Assembly: GCF_016902615.1 (NCBI RefSeq)
Contig: NZ_JACJMB010000011.1
Coordinates: 1 to 64,000, forward strand
Length of the DNA: 64,000 nt
From: Collinsella tanakaei
Lineage (GTDB): Bacteria; Actinomycetota; Coriobacteriia; Coriobacteriales; Coriobacteriaceae
Direction: 5' to 3'
Shown here: in pieces, positions 45,139 through 54,853 of the stretch
Layout of the letters: every line of letters begins with the position of its first letter
Position numbering within the stretch: the stretch's first letter is position 1
Notes under the pieces: generated by a model
Databases searched by the model: none
Told to the model about the DNA's origin: nothing
What the model saw: the letters and a program-made list of their open reading frames with translations, nothing else
Made by a program: the position numbers and the translations under genes

Positions 45139-45825
45139 ATGCCACAGGCAGAGTTCAAGTGCGATCGGCGGTCGCTGCGCTCGCAGCACGCCCTGCTCGA
45201 CGCGCTCGTGCAGCAGCTGAGCGAGGGCGAGGACCTCTCGCGCGTCACGGTGGCGTCGCTCACCGAGCGCGCGGGCCTCACACGGCGCACGTTCTACACG
45301 CATTACAAGGACATACCGGACTTCGTCGAGCAGGTCGAGAGCGCGATTCTGGCGGATATCCGCAAGCTGGTCGCGCGCATCGGCGCGGCCACGCTGCCCG
45401 AGCTCTATCGCAATATCGATGAGCTGGCTCCTGCCCCTGGTTCGGTCGAGCTGCTCAGCTACCTGCGCGACCGCGGCGAGCTCATCGGATCGCTGCTCGG
45501 CCCGGGTGGGGACCCCGCCTTCATCAAGAAGCTCATCGATCTGGCGCGCGAGGCGGTGGCCGGCCGCATGCAGACGGGTATCTTCCCGGGTGCGCTCGGC
45601 GCGTTTTTCGATTATTACCTGAGCTATGTCGTCACCGCCGAGGTCGGCGTGATCCAGCGCTGGTTCGAGACGGGGCTGCGCGAGAGCCCCGAGACCATGG
45701 CGCGCATCATGACGGTGATCGCCTTCGTGCGCCCCGGCGACCTGTACGGCAAACCGATCGATATCAACGTGCCGGAATACGGCATGAAGCTCTTGAACCT
45801 GCACTTTGAGACCGAGGAGATCTAA
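45139..45825 (+). CDS. TetR-family regulator linked to the activase gene
   Basis: A 228-residue TetR protein. The N-terminal HTH is VTVASLTERAGLTRRTFYTH (about residues 36-55), then YKDIPDFVEQVE. The longer C-terminal domain is helical and unlike that of the TetR protein at 25 kb. ATG 45139 follows GAGAGGA. Its stop is two bases before the start of the giant activase gene, so the two are cotranscribed. It probably senses an acyl-CoA or fatty-acid-related ligand, by analogy with other TetR proteins next to CoA enzymes (inference). Confidence 0.88.
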   Translation: MPQAEFKCDRRSLRSQHALLDALVQQLSEGEDLSRVTVASLTERAGLTRRTFYTHYKDIPDFVEQVESAILADIRKLVARIGAATLPELYRNIDELAPAPGSVELLSYLRDRGELIGSLLGPGGDPAFIKKLIDLAREAVAGRMQTGIFPGALGAFFDYYLSYVVTAEVGVIQRWFETGLRESPETMARIMTVIAFVRPGDLYGKPIDINVPEYGMKLLNLHFETEEI

Positions 45826-45827
45826 CC

Positions 45828-48800
45828 ATGGGATTCTTCAAGAGGAAAACGGATGACAAGGCGGCCGATCAGGTCGTCGAACCCGCGACGGTCGACGCCG
45901 CGAGCGCGGGCGCGCAGGCGGCAGAGGGCGTCGCCTGCGCGCCCGCTGCCGCCGAGTCGAACGCGCAGGTCCCCGAGGGGGCGATCTGGAACCCGGATAA
46001 CGCCTACGGCACCCTGCACCTGGGTATCGACGTGGGCTCCACCACGGTGAAGCTCGCCGTGCTGAACGATGACAACAACATCGTCTACGCCAAGTACCAG
46101 CGCCACCATACCGACGTGCGCGCCTGCGCGCGCGATCTGTTCGTGGGCGCGTCCGGCCTCCTCAAGAACCTACCCATGACCTGCGCCATCACCGGCTCGG
46201 GCGGTCTTCTGCTCAGCCAGTGGCTCGGTCTGGAGTTCGTGCAGGAGGTCATCGCGAGCAAGCGCGCCGTGGAGACCCTCATCCCCGAGACGGACGTCGC
46301 CATCGAGCTCGGCGGCGAGGACGCCAAGATCATCTATTTCGACCAGGGTATCGAGCAGCGCATGAACGGCACCTGCGCCGGCGGCACGGGCGCGTTCATC
46401 GACCAGATGGCGACGCTTCTGCACACCGACGCCTCCGGCCTGAACGAGCTGGCGAAGGGTGCGACCACCATCTACCCGATTGCCTCCCGCTGCGGCGTGT
46501 TCGCCAAGACCGACGTCCAGCCGCTGCTGAACGAGGGCGCCCGTCCCGAGGACGTGGCCGCCTCGATCTTCCAGGCCGTCGTGACCCAGACCATCTCCGG
46601 CCTGGCGTGCGGCCGCCCCATCCGCGGCAACGTCGCCTTCCTCGGCGGCCCGCTGCAGTACCTCTCCGAGCTCCGTCGCCGCTTCTACATCACGCTCGAG
46701 CTCGACGAGGCGCACCGCATCGTGCCCGAAAACGCGCATCTGTTCGTGGCAAGCGGTGCGGCCATGGCGCACGAGTCCAACAAGCTCGCGACGTTCCCCG
46801 AGCTCATTCGCGCCATCGACGCGCTCGGCGATACCCAGGGTTCCGAGGTCGCGCGCCTAGACCCGCTGTTTGCCGACGAGGAGGCCTACCGCGAGTTCAA
46901 GGAGCGCCACGACCGCGAGGTGGTGCCGAAGGGCGATCTTGCGAGCTATAGCGGGCGCCGCGTGTTCATCGGCATCGACGCCGGTTCCACGACGATGAAG
47001 GCCGCCATGGTCGGCGAGGACGGTCAGCTGCTGCACACCTGGTACGGCAACAACAACGGCGACATCCTCGGCACGGCCAAGACCATCATGGCCGATTTCT
47101 ACGCGCATATCCCGGCGGGCTGCACCATCGGTCACGTGACCACGACCGGCTACGGCGAGGCGCTGCTCATCGAGGCGCTGAAGGCCGACTCCGGCGAGAT
47201 CGAGACCGTGGCGCACCTGCGCGGTGCCCGCGCGTTTTTGCCCGGCGTCCAGTTCATCCTGGACATCGGCGGCCAGGATATGAAGTGCCTGCGCGTGCGC
47301 GACGGCGTGATCGAGCACATCATGCTGAACGAGGCGTGCTCTTCGGGCTGCGGCAGCTTCATCGAGAGCTTCGCGGTGTCCATGAACATGGACGTCGTGC
47401 AGTTCGCGAAGGAGGCCATCGGCGCGAAGAAGCCGGTCGACCTGGGCAGCCGCTGCACCGTCTTCATGAACTCCCGCGTGAAGCAGGCGCAGAAAGAGGG
47501 CGCCACGGTGGGCGACATCGCGGCCGGCCTGTCCTACTCGGTCATCAAGAACGCCCTGTTCAAGGTCATCAAGCTGCGCGACCCGTCCGAGATCGGCACG
47601 CAGGTCATCGTCCAGGGCGGCACGTTCATGTCCGACGCCACGCTGCGCGCCTTCGAGCTTCTGACCGGCCTTGATGCCGTCCGTCCCGACATCGCCGGCT
47701 GCATGGGCGCCTACGGCGCCGCCCTGCTCGCGCGCGACCGCGCCGGCGCCGAGGGCGTCTCGCATATCCTTTCGGCCGACGAGATCGCGACGCTGACCGT
47801 GACGCAGAAGCATGCGCGCTGCGGCCGCTGCTCCAACAACTGCCAGCTCACCATCAATGACTTCGGCGGCGGCCGCCGCTTCATCACCGGCAACCGCTGC
47901 GAGAAGGGTGCGGGCCACAAGAAGGGGAAGACCGAGGCGCCGAACCTGTTCAAGAAGAAAAACGAGCTGCTGTTCGACCGCGCGTGCCTGGCGGCGGACG
48001 AGGCTCCGCGCGGCACGGTGGGCATCCCGCGCGCGCTCAACATGTATGAGGACTACCCGTTCTGGCATGCGCTCTTCACGAAGCTCGGCTTTGCGGTGGT
48101 GCTGTCGGACGACTCGACCAAGAAGACCTACGAGGCGGGCATCGAGTCCATGCCGTCGGAGTCGGTGTGCTACCCGGCCAAGCTCTCCCACGGCCACATC
48201 ATGAACCTCATCGACAAGGACCCGGACTTCATCTGGATGCCGTGCATCCGCAAGGAGCGCAAGGAGGATCCGGCGGCGGGCAACTGCTACAACTGCCCGA
48301 TCGTCATGAGCTATCCGACCGCGCTCGGTCTCAACATCGACGAGCTTGCCGAGAAGGACATCGAGTTCATGTACCCGTTCGTGCCCTATAACGACCGCGT
48401 GGAGCTCAAGCGCCGCCTGTACGAGATTCTGGCGGTCGACCGCGTGGCCGACGCCGAGGCGGGTCGCGGCCGCGTGCGCGGGCCGAAGCTCACGCGCCAC
48501 GAGATCGACGAGGCCGTGAACTACGCCTATGAGGTGGACGCTGAGTTCCACGAGCAGATCCAGACGATGGGCGAGGAGGCCATCCACTGGATCGAGGAGC
48601 ACGGCGGCCACGGCATCGTGCTCGCCGGCCGTCCCTACCACAACGATCCCGAGATCAACCACGCCCTGCCTGAGCTCATCAGCTCGTTCGGCTTCGCCGT
48701 GCTCACCGAGGACTCGGTGGCGCACCTCGTGAAGCCCGACCGCCCGATCCGCGTCGTGGACCAGTGGATGTACCACAGCCGCCTCTACCGCGCGGCCAAG

Positions 48801-50582
48801 CTCGTGACGCTGCGCAACGACCTCGACCTCATCCAGCTGAACTCGTTCGGCTGCGGTCTGGACGCCCTCACCACCGACCAGGTACAGGAGATCCTCGAGG
48901 GTTCCGGCAAGATCTACACCGTGCTGAAGATCGACGAGGTCTCGAACCTCGGTGCGGCGCGCATCCGCATCCGCTCGCTCATGGCGGCCCTCAAGGACCA
49001 GGAGGCCGAGCGCGCGCTCGCTGCCGCCGCGGTGGGTGAGACCTATGAGCAGGGCGATGCCGCTCCGGTCGCGCCCTCCGACGAGGCGCCCGTGTTCGCG
49101 ACGCACAAGTACGCGCTGTCCGCGCAGCGCCGTGCCGCCTCGGCGGCGTTCCCCAAGGTGAAGTTCACCGAGGAGATGCGCCGCGAGGGCTACACAATCC
49201 TCTGTCCGCAGATGGCGCCCATCCACTTCGACCTGGTGAAGGAGGTCTTCCGCAAGAACGGCTACAACCTGGAGCTTCTGCCCTCCACGGACCGTGGCGC
49301 CGTCGAGGCGGGCCTCAAGTACGTGAACAACGACATCTGCTACCCATCGATCCTCGTGACGGGCCAGATCATGGAGGCCATCGAGTCCGGTCGCTACGAC
49401 CTGTCGAAGACCGCCGTCATCATCTCGCAGACCGGCGGCGGCTGCCGCGCCACGAACTACATCGCGCTCATCCGCAAGGCGCTGAAGGACTCCGGCCATC
49501 CCGAGATCCCGGTCATCTCCATCTCCGCGGTCAAGCTCGATGAGGACAACCCCGGCTTCAAGGTGACGCCGCAGATCCTGAAGGCGGCCGTGTACGCGGT
49601 GCTCTACGGCGACATCATGATGCAGATGCTCTACCGCTGCCGTCCCTACGAGGCCGAGCCCGGTGCTGCCAACGCGCTGTACGAGAAGTACATGGCGAAG
49701 GCCCGCGAGCTGGCGCCGACGTTCACGCGCCGCAGCTACACGAAGCTCGTGCGCGAGAGCGTGCGCGCGTTCGACACCATGCCGCTTGTGGGCGAGGGCA
49801 CCAAGCCGCGCGTGGGCGTGGTGGGCGAGATCCTCGTGAAGTTCCACCCCACGGCGAACAACCACGTCGTCGACGTCATCGAGCACGAGGGCTGCGAGGC
49901 CGTGGTGCCGGGCCTGCTCGACTTCTTCCTGTTCGCCATGAGCGGTGCGGAGAACGACCGCGGTGAGCTCGGCAGCTCCGCCGCGCAGCGCGCGGCCATG
50001 AGCGCGCTCATCAAGCTCATCGACTGGATGCGCGGCCCTGCCGACGAGATCCTGGAGAAGTCGCGTCGCTTCGAGCGCCCTGAGCCCATCAGCGCGCTCG
50101 CGGATAAGGCGAGCCAGGTGCTGTCGCTGTGCAACACGATGGGCGAGGGCTGGCTGCTCACGGCTGAGATGCTCGACCTCATCGACCACGGCGCGCCGAA
50201 CATCATCTGCACGCAGCCCTTCGCCTGTCTGCCGAACCACGTGGTGGGCAAGTCGGTCATCAAGGAGCTGCGCCGCCGTCACCCCGAGAGCAACATCGTG
50301 GCCGTCGACTACGACCCGGGTGCCTCCGAGGTGAACCAGCTGAACCGCATCAAGCTCATGATCTCGGTCGCTAAGGAGAACATGCGCGCGGGCAAGGGCT
50401 TCACCCTCGAGCACATCAAGCCGCTCGAGATGGACGCGGTCGACGCGCACTTCCGTCCGCATCACGCGGAGGATGCCGACATGCGCAATCCGTTGGAGGA
50501 TGAGGGCGGTTCTTGCCGCGCCTGCGGGGCGGTTTCCGAGGAGGCGGTCGCTGCCGTCGCGGAGCGCCTGATGCGGAAGTAG
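45828..50582 (+). CDS. giant acyl-CoA dehydratase activase-related protein (double BadF ATPase, DUF2229, HgdB-like)
   Basis: A 1,584-residue protein. After a low-complexity N-terminus come two BadF/HgdC-type ATPase domains: first about 64-335 (GIDVGSTTVK, GSGGLLLSQ, NGTCAGGTGAF, SRCGVFAKTD), second about 375-655 (GIDAGSTTMK, TTGYGEALL, EACSSGCGSF, SRCTVFMNS). In HgdC each monomer gives two Cys, 39 residues apart, to a [4Fe-4S] cluster shared by the dimer. Here both domains have them: Cys183/222 and Cys504/543, again 39 apart. So the cluster could form within one chain. A Cys-rich segment (CGRCSNNC, about 670), a DUF2229 region (about 720-950) and an HgdB/HgdA-like region (about 1090-1500) follow, with CRAC near the end. 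Activator and dehydratase-like parts are thus joined. Reaction unknown. Preceded by its TetR gene. Confidence 0.9.
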   Translation: MGFFKRKTDDKAADQVVEPATVDAASAGAQAAEGVACAPAAAESNAQVPEGAIWNPDNAYGTLHLGIDVGSTTVKLAVLNDDNNIVYAKYQRHHTDVRACARDLFVGASGLLKNLPMTCAITGSGGLLLSQWLGLEFVQEVIASKRAVETLIPETDVAIELGGEDAKIIYFDQGIEQRMNGTCAGGTGAFIDQMATLLHTDASGLNELAKGATTIYPIASRCGVFAKTDVQPLLNEGARPEDVAASIFQAVVTQTISGLACGRPIRGNVAFLGGPLQYLSELRRRFYITLELDEAHRIVPENAHLFVASGAAMAHESNKLATFPELIRAIDALGDTQGSEVARLDPLFADEEAYREFKERHDREVVPKGDLASYSGRRVFIGIDAGSTTMKAAMVGEDGQLLHTWYGNNNGDILGTAKTIMADFYAHIPAGCTIGHVTTTGYGEALLIEALKADSGEIETVAHLRGARAFLPGVQFILDIGGQDMKCLRVRDGVIEHIMLNEACSSGCGSFIESFAVSMNMDVVQFAKEAIGAKKPVDLGSRCTVFMNSRVKQAQKEGATVGDIAAGLSYSVIKNALFKVIKLRDPSEIGTQVIVQGGTFMSDATLRAFELLTGLDAVRPDIAGCMGAYGAALLARDRAGAEGVSHILSADEIATLTVTQKHARCGRCSNNCQLTINDFGGGRRFITGNRCEKGAGHKKGKTEAPNLFKKKNELLFDRACLAADEAPRGTVGIPRALNMYEDYPFWHALFTKLGFAVVLSDDSTKKTYEAGIESMPSESVCYPAKLSHGHIMNLIDKDPDFIWMPCIRKERKEDPAAGNCYNCPIVMSYPTALGLNIDELAEKDIEFMYPFVPYNDRVELKRRLYEILAVDRVADAEAGRGRVRGPKLTRHEIDEAVNYAYEVDAEFHEQIQTMGEEAIHWIEEHGGHGIVLAGRPYHNDPEINHALPELISSFGFAVLTEDSVAHLVKPDRPIRVVDQWMYHSRLYRAAKLVTLRNDLDLIQLNSFGCGLDALTTDQVQEILEGSGKIYTVLKIDEVSNLGAARIRIRSLMAALKDQEAERALAAAAVGETYEQGDAAPVAPSDEAPVFATHKYALSAQRRAASAAFPKVKFTEEMRREGYTILCPQMAPIHFDLVKEVFRKNGYNLELLPSTDRGAVEAGLKYVNNDICYPSILVTGQIMEAIESGRYDLSKTAVIISQTGGGCRATNYIALIRKALKDSGHPEIPVISISAVKLDEDNPGFKVTPQILKAAVYAVLYGDIMMQMLYRCRPYEAEPGAANALYEKYMAKARELAPTFTRRSYTKLVRESVRAFDTMPLVGEGTKPRVGVVGEILVKFHPTANNHVVDVIEHEGCEAVVPGLLDFFLFAMSGAENDRGELGSSAAQRAAMSALIKLIDWMRGPADEILEKSRRFERPEPISALADKASQVLSLCNTMGEGWLLTAEMLDLIDHGAPNIICTQPFACLPNHVVGKSVIKELRRRHPESNIVAVDYDPGASEVNQLNRIKLMISVAKENMRAGKGFTLEHIKPLEMDAVDAHFRPHHAEDADMRNPLEDEGGSCRACGAVSEEAVAAVAERLMRK

Positions 50583-50610
50583 CCGCGCGAAACCTCGACA
50601 GCTTGCAAAA

Positions 50611-50634
50611 GGGGCCGTCCTTCGGGGCGGCCCC
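50611..50634 (+). terminator. terminator after the giant activase gene
   Basis: GGGGCCG (50611-50617) pairs with CGGCCCC (50628-50634), followed by ATTGTTCTTT. It lies 28 bases after the stop and also just beyond the end of the convergent glycosyltransferase gene. Confidence 0.75.
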
Positions 50635-50658
50635 ATTGTTCTTTGAGGACAGCCACTT

Positions 50659-51645
50659 CTACAAAGCTCGTTCCTGCGCCTCGTAGACGGAGAGTTCCCA
50701 GCGCTTGCGCTCGTTTTTGGCGACGGTGTCCAGGATGACGCCCGTGCAGAGCGACAGCGCGCCGCAGAACATGAGAGCGGATGCAAGGATGGCCGAGGGC
50801 ACGCGGCTCACGTACGAGGTCGCCAGGTACTCGCCGATGACCGGCACGCCGGCGATGAGGCCGGCGACGCCGAAGAGGATCGCGACGAGCGTGAAGAACT
50901 TCAGGGGCCGGTAGTCTTTGAAGAGCGACCCGACGGCCATGAGGACGCGCATGCCGTCCGAGACGGTGGAAAGCTTCGAGGTGCTGCCCGCCGGGCGGTC
51001 GCGGTAGTCGATGGGAATCTCGCGGATGCGCCAGCGCTTGTCCACTGCCTGGATGGAGACCTCGCACTCGATCTGGAAACCGTTCGAGAGGACGGGCATC
51101 GTCTTCACGAACAGGCGCGAGAAGGCCCGGTAACCGGTCATGACGTCGTGGAAGCCGTAGCCGTACATCAGGCGGATGAGCCAGCGCACAAGGTTGTTGC
51201 CGAAGGTGTGGAAGGCCCGCGTGTTCTCGCGCGCGTAGGTCCCGTTCGTCAGGCGGTCGCCCACGGTCATGTCCGCCTCGCCGGAAAGGATCGGCTCGAT
51301 GAGGTCGCGGGCGGCTTCGGCCGGGTAGGTATCGTCTCCGTCGACGAGCAGATAGCAGTCGGCCTCGATGTCGCGGAACATCTGGCGGACCGTCACACCC
51401 TTGCCCTGGCGCGGCTCGAAGCGCACGATGGCGCCATGAGCCCGTGCGATTTCGGACGTGCGGTCAGACGAGTTGTTGTCGTAGACGTAGATGGCAGCCT
51501 CCGGCAGCTCGCGGCGGAAGACGTCGACGACCTTGCCGATGGTGATTTCCTCGTTGTAGCAGGGTATGAGCACGGCGACGCGCTCCGTAACCTTGCTGCG
51601 CGCCGCGGCGCGTGCGGCTTCGAGCGGGTACGTCTCATTATTCAT
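50659..51645 (-). CDS. family-2 glycosyltransferase (polyprenyl-phosphate sugar type)
   Basis: A 328-residue glycosyltransferase. The N-terminal GT-A domain has VLIPCYNEEITIGKVV, YVYDNNSSDRT, VDGDDTYPAEA (metal-binding DxD region) and DVMTGYRAFSR. Two C-terminal membrane helices (about 238-262 and 275-305) anchor it, as in DPM1/GtrB-like enzymes that load a sugar onto polyprenyl phosphate. The loaded sugar would then be moved and added to wall or surface polymers. It overlaps the upstream membrane-protein gene by eight bases, so both belong to one pathway and one transcript; that operon's promoter has a homopolymer tract. Confidence 0.9.
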   Translation of the reverse strand: MNNETYPLEAARAAARSKVTERVAVLIPCYNEEITIGKVVDVFRRELPEAAIYVYDNNSSDRTSEIARAHGAIVRFEPRQGKGVTVRQMFRDIEADCYLLVDGDDTYPAEAARDLIEPILSGEADMTVGDRLTNGTYARENTRAFHTFGNNLVRWLIRLMYGYGFHDVMTGYRAFSRLFVKTMPVLSNGFQIECEVSIQAVDKRWRIREIPIDYRDRPAGSTSKLSTVSDGMRVLMAVGSLFKDYRPLKFFTLVAILFGVAGLIAGVPVIGEYLATSYVSRVPSAILASALMFCGALSLCTGVILDTVAKNERKRWELSVYEAQERAL

Positions 51646-53689
51646 CTGAGCTCACCTCTTCTGGGTGTCGGTTGCCGCGCGCGAGGTACGCGAAGGCGTA
51701 CGGCATGACGACGGCGAGTGGGTAGGCGTAACGGAAATACGTGACGGCATTGCACGGGCCGATAAGTGTGATGAGCAGGATTGCCCACAGGGGCGAAAGC
51801 ACGACCGCCAGATTGCCGTGTCGGGTGCGCAGGGCGTAGGCAGTCAAGACGACGAGGCTCCAGCAGTAGAGGGCGGCCTGCATGGTCAGGGTGGTGAGCG
51901 GCAGCTTCTGGAACGCCGTGCGCCACAGCGAGCACAGAGTATCGAGCTTGGTGATGAACGTGCTTTCAGGCGTCGAGAAGGAGAAGTAGGGCGTGAGCAT
52001 GTCCCAGTCCATAACTTCGCGGCTGAACTCGGAGGTGTAGGACCAGCGGGTGGAGTGCCCGGCGTAGAAATAGCCGTAGTAGTTGGCGGCGGTCGCCTCC
52101 AGATAGCAGACCGGGTCGCGCGTGAGCTCGTCGGCCCAGACGCGTAAGTAGGCAGCAAGGTCGTTCGCCGTCGCGTCCTCGTTGTAGGTGTTCTTCACGG
52201 CGTCGGATTTGTTCGGGTCATAGGCCTCGCCGATGGTGTCGATATCCAGGACGGCGCCGATGGCGTCGCGCTCCTGCTGGCTCAGCTCATCGCCATGCTT
52301 GCTCACGTAGCGTGCCGTCTGTTGGAAGGGGATGGAGAGGGTCTCACGGCGGCTGCCCGGCGTGATCTTGAGGGCGGGGTAGACGACGCCGGTGAGGGCG
52401 ACGTTGACAGCCGCGACAGCGATGAATACGCCGAGGGCGATGCGCAGGCCGCGCCGCGTGCCGGCAAGCGGGCGATGGCGTTTCTGCGTGCGCAGGCAGG
52501 TGATGGCGACGGGGGCCACGCCCGCCGCGACCGCGACGAGCATGCCGTTGCGCGCGAGGGTCATCCCGAGGGCACCTGCAACGAGAAGGGCGATGTCGCG
52601 GACGGCGAAGCGCGCGCCCTCATCGCGCTGGGCGTGCACGAGCAGGATGAGCTGCGAGACGAACAGCAGAAGCGCCGCGGCGAACAGGACGTCTTTGGTC
52701 AGCAGCACGGCGTAGTTCGAGAAGACCGGCACGATGAGCACGAAGGCGAAGGCGGCTATGCGCTCCTGGCGCGCGCATCCTACGCGCGCAAGCACCGCAT
52801 GGGCATGGGCGAACGAGCAGATGACCAAGACGAACTGAAGGCAGATGTAGAGGAAGACCCCGGCGGTCTCGCTGTTCCACAGGGCCAGTCCCAGCTGAAC
52901 GAACGATCCGATGAGGGCGGTCGTTGCCGGCGGGTGGTGCTGCGTGAGGATGGTCACGTCAGGATCGATGAGGTTCAGGTAGGAGCTTGCGTTGTTGGGG
53001 TGGCCGAACCACTGCAGGATCTGCGTGCCGGTATCCCACATGAACAGGCCCGGCGCGTATCCGATAAGACAGGGGAGCCAGGCGAGGGCGAGCAGGGCGG
53101 CGGGACCTGCAAACGGGTAGCGGTCGAATATGAACGCGAGGGCACGGCTGGCGCGCGACGCGGTGCGGGTGCCGCTTGCGGGCGCGACGCCAGACGGTGC
53201 GCAGGTCCGGTCGAGAAAGCTGAAGAGGTAAACGATACCCGTGTGCGCGAGCAGCAGCCAACCGGAAAAGTTCAAGGTTGCCTTAATGCCCTGCGAGATG
53301 CCGCCGCAGACGAGCTCGGCGGTCCCGGCGACATCGAAGCTGCGCCCGAACACCATGGCGAGCGCAAACAAGGCGGGCACGATCCAGGTGGAGGCGCCGC
53401 GCGCCAGATCGGTGTCGCGTCGGAGAAAGACCTGTTCCATCGGGCGCGCGAGCGCAAAGCCGAGCGCGATGACAAGCAGGCTGTTCTCACGCGCGGGAAA
53501 CGAGCAAAGGACCTCGAGGGCGATGTAGACGGCACCGGTGGGGTCGGGCCAAAGCGCCTCGACGGCCTTCGTCGAGACCGGGGCGAGGTCGACCGAGACG
53601 AGCAGGGCGCACAGCAAGCCCAGCACAACCGCGCAGAGCGTGCGTGCGCTTCGGTGCGGCTCGCGTGCACGCATCGCCTGCCGATCCAT
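51638..53689 (-). CDS. DUF6020-like polytopic membrane protein
   Basis: A 683-residue protein with about 12-14 membrane helices. A characteristic extracytoplasmic segment near residue 205-265 has GYAPGLFMWDTGTQILQWFG and TQHHPPATTALIGSF, and a second soluble loop (about 455-555) has SIPFQQTARYV and YLRVWADELTRDP. The layout resembles membrane GT-C glycosyltransferases and the DUF6020 family of Firmicutes and Actinobacteria. Together with the overlapping GT2 gene, which would supply a lipid-linked sugar, it probably decorates a surface polymer (inference). Start ATG 53689 is 35-50 bases after a promoter whose spacer is a C9 run on this strand. Confidence 0.8.
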   Translation of the reverse strand: MDRQAMRAREPHRSARTLCAVVLGLLCALLVSVDLAPVSTKAVEALWPDPTGAVYIALEVLCSFPARENSLLVIALGFALARPMEQVFLRRDTDLARGASTWIVPALFALAMVFGRSFDVAGTAELVCGGISQGIKATLNFSGWLLLAHTGIVYLFSFLDRTCAPSGVAPASGTRTASRASRALAFIFDRYPFAGPAALLALAWLPCLIGYAPGLFMWDTGTQILQWFGHPNNASSYLNLIDPDVTILTQHHPPATTALIGSFVQLGLALWNSETAGVFLYICLQFVLVICSFAHAHAVLARVGCARQERIAAFAFVLIVPVFSNYAVLLTKDVLFAAALLLFVSQLILLVHAQRDEGARFAVRDIALLVAGALGMTLARNGMLVAVAAGVAPVAITCLRTQKRHRPLAGTRRGLRIALGVFIAVAAVNVALTGVVYPALKITPGSRRETLSIPFQQTARYVSKHGDELSQQERDAIGAVLDIDTIGEAYDPNKSDAVKNTYNEDATANDLAAYLRVWADELTRDPVCYLEATAANYYGYFYAGHSTRWSYTSEFSREVMDWDMLTPYFSFSTPESTFITKLDTLCSLWRTAFQKLPLTTLTMQAALYCWSLVVLTAYALRTRHGNLAVVLSPLWAILLITLIGPCNAVTYFRYAYPLAVVMPYAFAYLARGNRHPEEVSSDE

Positions 53690-53730
53690 CTCTCGCCCCC
53701 ATCAGATTTTCGTCATGCAAATCGCCGGAA

Positions 53731-53762
53731 AGTCTATCAGGGGGGGGGTAGGCGCAAGTCAA
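53731..53762 (-). promoter_or_regulatory. putative phase-variable promoter with C9 tract in the spacer
   Basis: On the minus strand a -10 TAGACT (complement of 53731-53736) with a TG extension is preceded by nine C (complement of 53740-53748). Two -35 candidates flank the far side: TTGCGC (53752-53757, spacer 15) and TTGACT (53757-53762, spacer 20). Any gain or loss of C would move the spacer toward or away from 17 bp. The DUF6020/GT2 operon starts about 40 bases downstream. Confidence 0.6.
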
Positions 53763-53864
53763 GAGATAAAAAGACTGACAAAAACGTAAGCGAATCTTCA
53801 CGTGGTTTGAGTGAGGCGACAGGATGCCTGCCATAATGCGACACGCTCCTTAAGGCTGCATGTC

Positions 53865-54653
53865 CTACGGACGGTTTGCCTGCCAAAGGAGCGCCAGCCC
53901 GCGCAGGGTGAGTGTGTCGTCCACGGTGACAGCGTGACGCAGCAGGGCCGCGATGGCCGCGGTACCGTCGCCCGTGACGATGACGGGCGTGTCGTCCGTG
54001 CAGCCGAGCTCTGCCAACATGGCGTCGATGAGGCCGTCGATGCGCGCCGCCTCGCCAAGCACCACGCCCGACTGCATGGCCGCCCGCGTGCTGCGGCCGA
54101 TGACGCGACGCGGTGCGCGCAGCTCGATTTCGGGCAGGCGCGCGGCGGCGTCGGCGAGTGCGCGGGCGCCGAGCGCCACGCCCGGTGCGATGATGCCGCC
54201 CGCGAAGGCCCCTGCGGCATCGATGGCCTCGAAGTTCGTGGTTGTACCGAGGTCGACGACGATGGCCGGAGCGCCGTAGGCGCCACGCGCGGCCACGACA
54301 TCTGCCACGCGGTCGGGCCCCACCTCGGAGGGATCGTCGTATTTCATCTGCACGCCCGATTTCAAACCGGGTCCCACGACAAGCGGGCGCGCTCCGCAGG
54401 CGCGCAAGAGCGCCCGGCGCCAGGTGTCGGTCAGCGAGGGGATGACGCAGGAGAGGATGGCCCCGTCGGCCGTCGCCGCGGGCAGCAGCGTTTGCGCCTG
54501 GGCGATCTGGATGCACGCCTCGTCGCAGGTGAGGGGCGATGCCGTCGTGAACTCGCAGGTGCCGATAAGCTCCGGCGCTCCTGTGCCGCCCGCGGCGAAC
54601 AGGCCGAAGCGCGTCGTGGTGTTTCCCACATCGACGGTCAGCACGGTATCCAT
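53865..54653 (-). CDS. coaX: type III pantothenate kinase
   Basis: A 262-residue CoaX that phosphorylates pantothenate, first step of coenzyme A synthesis. The ATP motif is LTVDVGNTTTRFGLF (about residues 4-18). GPDRVADVVAARGAYG (about 110) binds pantothenate, and VVDLGTTTNFEAID plus GGIIAPGVALGARAL complete the ASKHA fold. Start ATG 54653 follows AAGGAG; upstream in-frame codons have no homology. It is divergent from the OPT transporter. Thr in DLGTTTNF is the usual family residue. Confidence 0.94.
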   Translation of the reverse strand: MDTVLTVDVGNTTTRFGLFAAGGTGAPELIGTCEFTTASPLTCDEACIQIAQAQTLLPAATADGAILSCVIPSLTDTWRRALLRACGARPLVVGPGLKSGVQMKYDDPSEVGPDRVADVVAARGAYGAPAIVVDLGTTTNFEAIDAAGAFAGGIIAPGVALGARALADAAARLPEIELRAPRRVIGRSTRAAMQSGVVLGEAARIDGLIDAMLAELGCTDDTPVIVTGDGTAAIAALLRHAVTVDDTLTLRGLALLWQANRP

Positions 54654-54853
54654 AGCGCTCCTTGCGACAGGCGTGACAGTATAGGGTGCCATCATTCTAG
54701 AGCATGACGGAAGGGGAGGGCCGGCAGGCCGAAGCCGTGATGCTGCTATGCATCCTCAAGATGATGGAGCTGCAACTTGTCCCATCTGCCATAATCCGAA
54801 GGCGTAACCCGACTTCCCGATCGAGGGGGAGCGGATATACGAAGGAGAATACT

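Noticed and set aside
46857-50786. Open frame of about 1,300 codons antisense to the activase gene
   Set aside because: Shadow of the activase coding sequence, with composition typical of antisense frames and no recognisable motif.
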